A stretch of DNA of 49,455 bases from the NCBI GenBank assembly GCA_028875245.1, contig JAPPEU010000007.1:1-49455 (forward strand), written 5' to 3'. This DNA comes from Chloroflexota bacterium (GTDB lineage: Bacteria; Chloroflexota; Anaerolineae; Aggregatilineales; Phototrophicaceae). The position numbers were made by a program, and so were the translations under genes. Positions 44,601 to 49,455 of this stretch are shown here, piece after piece. Each line of letters begins with the position of its first letter. Within the stretch, counting starts at the first letter, position 1. The notes under the pieces were generated by a model that did no database searches, had not been told where the DNA came from, and saw nothing but the letters and a program-made list of their open reading frames with translations.

Positions 44601-47600
44601 TTGTCAACTACGGCGCTGGATATTCTTAACGTCTTCGTCGAATCGCCAGGCAATCTGATATTCTTTCTTCTGGTAATCGCCTTAAGCCAGGGGTCATTGT
44701 TCCTCGCTTTTGGTCATCGTTCGCGTTTTCCTTTTGAACACGCGACGCGGCGTTTTGTCGTCGCTGCGGCGGGCTTGGTCATAATCTGGTTGGTCATGTT
44801 GGCTGCCGCTTTCCTGGCGCAATTCTCGGCATTGGATGCGGACGCGTTCATGCCGCCGCTGGAAAGAATCGCCTACGCCATTACGCTGCTGATCCTTGCC
44901 TGGGCTTTTCTAAGCGCGGACTTCTATCGTTGGCAGCATCGCTCGAACATGCTGGTATTCGCCACCGCTTTTCTCCTGGCGCTTTTGTACCTGAACAGCG
45001 CCCGCGGCTGGCTGATGGCGCACGAAGAAGGACTGGCGTTCAATTCAACAGATTATGCGCCGCTGTGGTCCGCCGTCATTGCGTCATTGGCCGCGATGGG
45101 TTTGCTGCTCGCCGTGCTCAATTTTGGAAAGGTAGTCGACGCGCCGCTTAAGCTGCTTTTCTTTATGTTCTTTGTATTGGGAAACGGTTGGGACCTGTAC
45201 CAGTTCTCGCAGGGCGCGGTTGAAGGCAATTACCTGGGGGCGGCGCGCCTGGCTTATCTGGCGGGGCTGGTCCTGCTGCCGCTGATCATCTATCGCCTGG
45301 CAGTTGCGTTGCTTGAACACAGTTTGGTGGAGGTGGTGCTAGCCGCTTCGCAGCCGAGCCCGGCGGTATCGCAAGCGCCTTCACCGGCGGAGGCGCCCGC
45401 TGCCGAAGATGATTCGCTGCTGGCGTCGCCTTCATCTTGGAGTTTCAGCGCTTCGCAAGCGCCACCGGATCGGCGTCACCTGCTGAACGCAATCGGCGTG
45501 ATGTTGGAAACCCGCGAAGGATCGCGCATACCGGATCAGATTGTCAAGGCGGCGCTGGACTCGCTCCAGGTGGAGGTCTGCGCTCTGTTGCGTATGCAGG
45601 ATGACCGCTATGCCGATGTCATCGCCGGTTATGATCAGGTAGTGGAAGGGAACCTCTCGGGCGTATCGCTGAATCTCAATGAGCAGCCGACGCTGCGCGA
45701 GGCGGCGCTTCGCCGCGAGCAGACGATACTCTTTCCTGAGTACCATGCCGAAGAATTGCAGGATCTGTTTCGACGCCTCAACATTCCATCGCTCAGTAGT
45801 GTATACGCGCAGCCGCTGACCATCGAAGGCGAATTGATCGCGGTGATGTTGGTGGCCATGCCCTACCGGCAGGCGGATCTATCGCCCGTTGAGCTGGAAT
45901 CGCTACGCGACATTGGGTTCGTCGCGGGCTACCTGCTGGCCTGGAGTTTTGACGCGGCTTCTTCCCAAGCGCTGTCAAACGAACAGGCGCTTGAAGCCAT
46001 TGCGGAAGGACCTGATGAAACGGCTGTCGATCAAGAAGCGCTGCTGGCCAACCGGCTTGAGTTGGAGGCCAGCCTGGAGCGCGTCAGGGAACGCGGCAGC
46101 CGGATTGCGCGCCAGATCACAGATTTGACGCGGCAGCAGCAAGAGCAGCATGTTCGCCTGCTTGATGCCCTGGCCGAGGGTGATAACGGCCAGGATGCGG
46201 CGCAGCGGCTTGACGCGACCTTTGCTGAGCAAGCGCAGTTGCGTGATGCCTATGAAGCTAGCGCGCGCCAACTGCTGGATGCGGAGATGGTTCTTCGTGT
46301 GCTAAATGTCGGGAACGGCGAGGCGCTCGCCCAGGTCATTCGCGAGTACATGCACAAAGAATACAATCTGCTGCTTACAACTCGCGACCGGTTGCGCCGG
46401 CAAATTAACGCCCTTCTGGTGATGGGCCGCTCGTTGGAATCAGACGGTTATGCCGCTATCTTGCAGACCTTGGCGGACGAATCGGCTCAATTGGAATTGG
46501 AGCGTGAGCAGCAGCGCCGCCGCTTGGATTCTATCGTGGGAAAGCTGGAGTCCCTCGGCATCAATGCCGATGTACCGCACTTGACCCAAGTGATGATTCA
46601 ACTCTATGCGGAGCGAATGACGCATAGGCAATCCATATCCAAAGCGAATCAGGACCGTCAAAGCCTGCTGCATGAACGCCGCAAGTTGCTTGAATCCGGC
46701 AATGGCGCCAATGAAGAACTTGAACGCCAGCTCAAGCGTCTCACTGCCGATCATGAACAACTGCTCAACTCGCGCGAGGAATTGCGGCGGGAGCAGCAAG
46801 CGCTGCAGACGCGCGTGGATGATGTACAAGCCGCGAACGCCGGGCAGCAAGCGCAGAACGCGGAGCTGCAAACAGAACTTGCCGCCGGGGAAGACCGTCA
46901 GAGAGAGCTTGGGCGACAGGTTAAAAAGCTGCTTGAGGAGCGAGACAACCTGCTCAAAATACGCGATCAACTCACATCAAAAGTCAACGCCACCCTGGAT
47001 GCCGAGCCGAGCTCCGAATCCAAGAAAGAAATGGAAAGCGACATTGCCGAGCTTCAGGCATCGGTAAAGCGCTTGACCGATCAGCGAGAACAGTTGGCGC
47101 TGGAGTTGAGCGACGCGCGAAATGATTTATCGACAGCGCGCGAATCTCTCCACGAGGCGACAATGCATGCCGTAGATGAAACGCAAAAACATCAGGTTAA
47201 TGTCCCTGAGCTTTTCAGCGGCATGTTGGAAGATTTGCGCGGTCCGATGACTTCAATCTCCGATTATACCGATCTCCTCTTGGCGGAGAGCATTGGCATT
47301 CTGGGCGCGGCGCAACAGCAGGTGCTCAACATGGTCGCGTCCGACATAGACCGCTTGGCGGAGATGATCGCCGAGATTCAGAAAATCGCGCGGCTTGATG
47401 TCAGGCCATTTACGCTTGAATACGGCCAGATTGATCTAATCTCCCTCATTGAAGACGTCATTGAGGAGGCGTCCCCGGATATTGCGGAGAAAGGTCAAAT
47501 GGTCGAATTGGCGCTTGGCGATCAGCTACCGCCGGTCAGGGCCGATGGCGCCAGCTTCAAACATGTCTTCGCCGAACTCGTCATGAACGCCTGCATGGTC

Positions 47601-47930
47601 TCCGCAGCGGGATCGACGATTGCCATTTCCGCCAGCGCCGGTCGGCTCCAATTGCCTAACGCGGCGGATTTGACCGACGCCATAGAAATCTGCGTGTGCG
47701 ATACAGGCGGCGGCATCGCGCCGGATGATCGGCAGCGTGTCTTCGCGCGGCAATACCGGGTGAATAACCCTGAAATCGCCGGATTGAGCAACAGCGGCGT
47801 CGCTATGACTGTCGCCCGAGCATTTGCCCGGGCTCACGATGGTGATCTTTGGATTACCAGCGAAGCGGGTGAAGGCTCAGTTTTCCACCTCGCCTTACCC
47901 ATGCAAGTGCCTGCGCCAATTGAGGATTAG
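44601..47930 (+). CDS. Large membrane sensor with GAF domain, long coiled coil and degenerate histidine-kinase end
   Basis: 1109 residues. About seven or eight transmembrane helices (1-250), a Pro/Ala/Ser linker, a GAF-like domain (about 293-455), a coiled coil from about 475 to 865 with almost continuous heptads, then a HisKA-like helix pair (about 868-935) and an HATPase_c-like domain (about 960-1105). The H-box reads MLEDLRGPMTSI: where the phosphorylated His should be there is Glu877. The ATPase keeps an N box (AELVMNACMVS) and DTGGGI but has GLSNSGVAM instead of a Gly-rich lid. It is probably a non-catalytic or ATP-binding scaffold. The start TTG 44601 is chosen because the hydrophobic N-terminus begins there. 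No response regulator is adjacent. Confidence 0.82.
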   Translation: MSTTALDILNVFVESPGNLIFFLLVIALSQGSLFLAFGHRSRFPFEHATRRFVVAAAGLVIIWLVMLAAAFLAQFSALDADAFMPPLERIAYAITLLILAWAFLSADFYRWQHRSNMLVFATAFLLALLYLNSARGWLMAHEEGLAFNSTDYAPLWSAVIASLAAMGLLLAVLNFGKVVDAPLKLLFFMFFVLGNGWDLYQFSQGAVEGNYLGAARLAYLAGLVLLPLIIYRLAVALLEHSLVEVVLAASQPSPAVSQAPSPAEAPAAEDDSLLASPSSWSFSASQAPPDRRHLLNAIGVMLETREGSRIPDQIVKAALDSLQVEVCALLRMQDDRYADVIAGYDQVVEGNLSGVSLNLNEQPTLREAALRREQTILFPEYHAEELQDLFRRLNIPSLSSVYAQPLTIEGELIAVMLVAMPYRQADLSPVELESLRDIGFVAGYLLAWSFDAASSQALSNEQALEAIAEGPDETAVDQEALLANRLELEASLERVRERGSRIARQITDLTRQQQEQHVRLLDALAEGDNGQDAAQRLDATFAEQAQLRDAYEASARQLLDAEMVLRVLNVGNGEALAQVIREYMHKEYNLLLTTRDRLRRQINALLVMGRSLESDGYAAILQTLADESAQLELEREQQRRRLDSIVGKLESLGINADVPHLTQVMIQLYAERMTHRQSISKANQDRQSLLHERRKLLESGNGANEELERQLKRLTADHEQLLNSREELRREQQALQTRVDDVQAANAGQQAQNAELQTELAAGEDRQRELGRQVKKLLEERDNLLKIRDQLTSKVNATLDAEPSSESKKEMESDIAELQASVKRLTDQREQLALELSDARNDLSTARESLHEATMHAVDETQKHQVNVPELFSGMLEDLRGPMTSISDYTDLLLAESIGILGAAQQQVLNMVASDIDRLAEMIAEIQKIARLDVRPFTLEYGQIDLISLIEDVIEEASPDIAEKGQMVELALGDQLPPVRADGASFKHVFAELVMNACMVSAAGSTIAISASAGRLQLPNAADLTDAIEICVCDTGGGIAPDDRQRVFARQYRVNNPEIAGLSNSGVAMTVARAFARAHDGDLWITSEAGEGSVFHLALPMQVPAPIED

Positions 47931-47933
47931 TCA

Positions 47934-49455
47934 ATGCGGCGAAGCATAAGCAACGAGCTCCTCGTAGCTCTGCTTGCGGCGGTTTCGCTTGTGTTTGCGG
48001 CGGTTTTCGCTGTCGTGCTTTCGACATCGACCGCGCCACGACCAACTGCTGTCGCGACTGCGACAACAGAACTGGCGCTCATTTCTGCATTGACCGCCAC
48101 GCCAAGCCCGACCGATGTTCCCGCGATATCTGCGACCGCCAGCGTGACCCCTGAGCCGACTGAAGTTGCAGCGACCGCGACTTTGATTCCAGAGTCGACG
48201 CGGATAGCGCCCGCCAACCTGACGTTGACCGCGCTCCGCGAGACTGTCAGCGCTGCGGCGAGTCCGACGGACGTCGCAGCAACACCCGAGCCGACTGAAG
48301 TTGCAGCGACAGCGACTTTGATTCCAGAGTCGACGCGGATTGCGCCCGCCAATCTGACATTGACCGCGATCCGCGAGACTGAAATCGCAGCGGCGAGTCC
48401 AACCGACGAACTCGCGACACCCGAGCCGGCTGAAGTTGCAGCGACCGCGACTTTGATTCCAGAGTCGACGCGGATTGCGCCTGCCAACCTGACATTGACC
48501 GCGCTGCGCCAGACTGTCAGCGCTGCGGCAAGTCCGACGAAGATTGCTGCGACAGCGACTTCGATTCCAGAAGCGACGCGGATTGCGCCCGCCAATCTGA
48601 CGTTGACCGCAATTCGCCAGACTGTCAGCGCTGTTGCAAGTCCGACGAAGATTGCTGCGACAGCGACTTCGATTCCAGCAGCGACAAGGATAGCGCCGGC
48701 CAATCTGACGTTGACTGCAATTCGCCAGACTGTCAGCGTTGCGGCGAGTCCGAAGAAGATTGCTGCGACAGCGACTTCGATTCCGGATGCGACGCGGATT
48801 GCGTCCGCCAATCTGACATTGACCGCGATCCGCGAGACTGTCAGCGTTGTTGCAAGTCCGACGAAGATTGCTGCGACAGCGACTTCGATTCCAGAAGTGA
48901 CAAGAATAGCGCCGGCCAATCTGACATTGACCGCAATTCGCCAGACTGTCAGCGCTGCGGCAAGTCCGACAGAAATGACTACGACAGCGACTTCAGTTTC
49001 CGAGGCGACGCAGCTTGCGCCCGCCAACCTGACATTGACCGTGATCCGCCAGACTGTCAGCGCCGCGGCGAGTCCGACTAAAGTTGCAGCGACACCAGAG
49101 CCGACAGAAGTTATTGCGACAGCAACTTCCATTTCAGAGGCGACGCAACTTACGCCCGCCAATCTGACATTGACTGCGATCCGCCAGACTGTCAGCGCCG
49201 CGGCGAGTCCGACTAAAGTTGCTGCGACAGGCGCCTCTATTCCGAAGGCGACACGGATAGCGCCGGCCAATCTGACGTTGACTGCGATCCGCGAGACTGA
49301 AATCACTGCGGCGAGTCCGACTGAAGTTGCAGCGACACCCGAGCCGACGGAAGGCATAGCGACATCTACTTCGATTGCAACGTCAACAAGGATAGCGCCG
49401 GCCAATTTGACGTTGACCGCGATCCGTCAGACTGTCAGTGCTGCGGCGAGTCCGA
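47934..49455 (+). CDS. Secreted or membrane-anchored Thr/Ala/Pro-rich repeat protein (partial, runs off window)
   Basis: ATG 47934 follows GAGGATTAGTC, three bases after the sensor gene stop, and the frame stays open for 507 codons to the window end. Residues 1-30 form a signal or anchor (RRSISNELLVALLAAVSLVF). The remainder is low-complexity, then at least eleven repeats built around IAPANLTLTAIRQTVSAAAS and PTEVAATATSIPE, with TPEPTE insertions. Such P/T-rich segments are common as extracellular, possibly glycosylated stalks in Chloroflexota. The repeat has a regular hydrophobic segment (ANLTLTAIR.TVSAAA) that may be helical. The C-terminus, and therefore any functional domain, is outside the window. 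Confidence 0.82.
   Translation, partial: MRRSISNELLVALLAAVSLVFAAVFAVVLSTSTAPRPTAVATATTELALISALTATPSPTDVPAISATASVTPEPTEVAATATLIPESTRIAPANLTLTALRETVSAAASPTDVAATPEPTEVAATATLIPESTRIAPANLTLTAIRETEIAAASPTDELATPEPAEVAATATLIPESTRIAPANLTLTALRQTVSAAASPTKIAATATSIPEATRIAPANLTLTAIRQTVSAVASPTKIAATATSIPAATRIAPANLTLTAIRQTVSVAASPKKIAATATSIPDATRIASANLTLTAIRETVSVVASPTKIAATATSIPEVTRIAPANLTLTAIRQTVSAAASPTEMTTTATSVSEATQLAPANLTLTVIRQTVSAAASPTKVAATPEPTEVIATATSISEATQLTPANLTLTAIRQTVSAAASPTKVAATGASIPKATRIAPANLTLTAIRETEITAASPTEVAATPEPTEGIATSTSIATSTRIAPANLTLTAIRQTVSAAASP
48213..49455 (+). repeat. Tandem 108/135-bp coding repeats
   Basis: The anchor GCCAA(T/C)(C/T)TGAC occurs at 48213, 48348, 48483, 48591, 48699, 48807, 48915, 49023, 49158, 49266 and 49401. 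The steps are 135, 135, 108, 108, 108, 108, 108, 135, 108 and 135: always four or five times 27 bases. The longer step contains an extra TPEPTE-type nonapeptide. The reverse strand is also open across nearly the whole array. Confidence 0.92.

Noticed and set aside
47927..49405. 492-codon minus-strand reading frame over the repeat array as a gene
   Set aside because: The plus strand has a ribosome-binding site, a signal/anchor sequence and P/T-rich composition directly after an upstream gene; the minus frame is a by-product of the biased repeat codons.
48213..49455. CRISPR-like array
   Set aside because: Repeats are contiguous, in frame and coding; there are no unique spacers.

Overview
The window looks like a chromosomal segment from a member of the Chloroflexota, most likely an Anaerolineae-type lineage. 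The evidence is indirect: moderately high GC with gyrB, argGH, ilv/leu and nuo genes of bacterial type; a very long Thr/Pro/Ala-rich repeat protein; GTAGGGGCGA...TCGCCCCTAC palindromic repeats between genes; and frequent TTG/GTG starts. No phage, CRISPR or transposase gene is seen. This placement is an inference, not a measurement.

Layout. 1-4450: end of a dispersed repeat, an acyl-CoA ligase, tRNA-Arg(UCU) and gyrB with a good sigma-70 promoter. 4467-8431 (minus strand): a five-gene cassette with an AlgX/AlgJ-like SGNH protein, a small membrane protein, a NodU/CmcH carbamoyltransferase, a DUF5989-like protein and a 3-TM protein. 8533-11994 (minus): a LON-domain protein, a small inverted-repeat element with 9-bp flanking repeats, and an alpha/beta-hydrolase fused to a second acyl-CoA ligase. 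12130-15691: a rhodanese-type sulfurtransferase, a CelD/BioF2-type acetyltransferase, a GT4 glycosyltransferase and a small unknown. 15880-18538: argG-argH. 18617-29948: a branched-chain amino acid operon (ilvE-ilvB-ilvN-ilvC-leuA-leuC-leuD-cimA-leuB). It is preceded by a promoter, a 25-residue leader peptide rich in Leu/Val/Ile, and mutually exclusive antiterminator and terminator hairpins, i.e. a classic ribosome-mediated attenuator.

29989-31805: murA bracketed by two inverted copies of the same small mobile element family. The second copy sits directly against the -35 box of a promoter that drives a SAM-I riboswitch with its terminator and a plant-like cystathionine gamma-synthase (32125). 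The next genes are thrC (minus) and thrB (plus), so the aspartate-family genes for Met and Thr are clustered. 35693-39705: a consensus promoter, then iscX-nuoB-nuoCD-nuoI, a partial complex I cluster whose NuoB and NuoI share an unusual basic C-terminal tail. 39753-44301: a membrane protein with 11-residue coiled-coil repeats, an Mrp/NBP35-type ATPase lacking the CxxC, a small membrane protein, a STAS-domain protein without the phosphorylatable serine, and a serine beta-lactamase/DD-peptidase-like lipid-anchored or membrane-anchored protein overlapping a Nudix hydrolase.

44601-49455: a 1109-residue membrane sensor with a GAF domain, a long coiled coil and a histidine-kinase-like end that lacks the acceptor histidine. 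Three bases later a secreted/anchored repeat protein begins and runs off the window; its 36- or 45-residue repeats step in multiples of nine codons.

The points most worth follow-up are the ilv/leu attenuator, the mobile element family with target duplications (especially around murA and at the metB promoter), the carbamoyltransferase cassette, the hydrolase-ligase fusion, and the degenerate kinase paired with the repeat protein.
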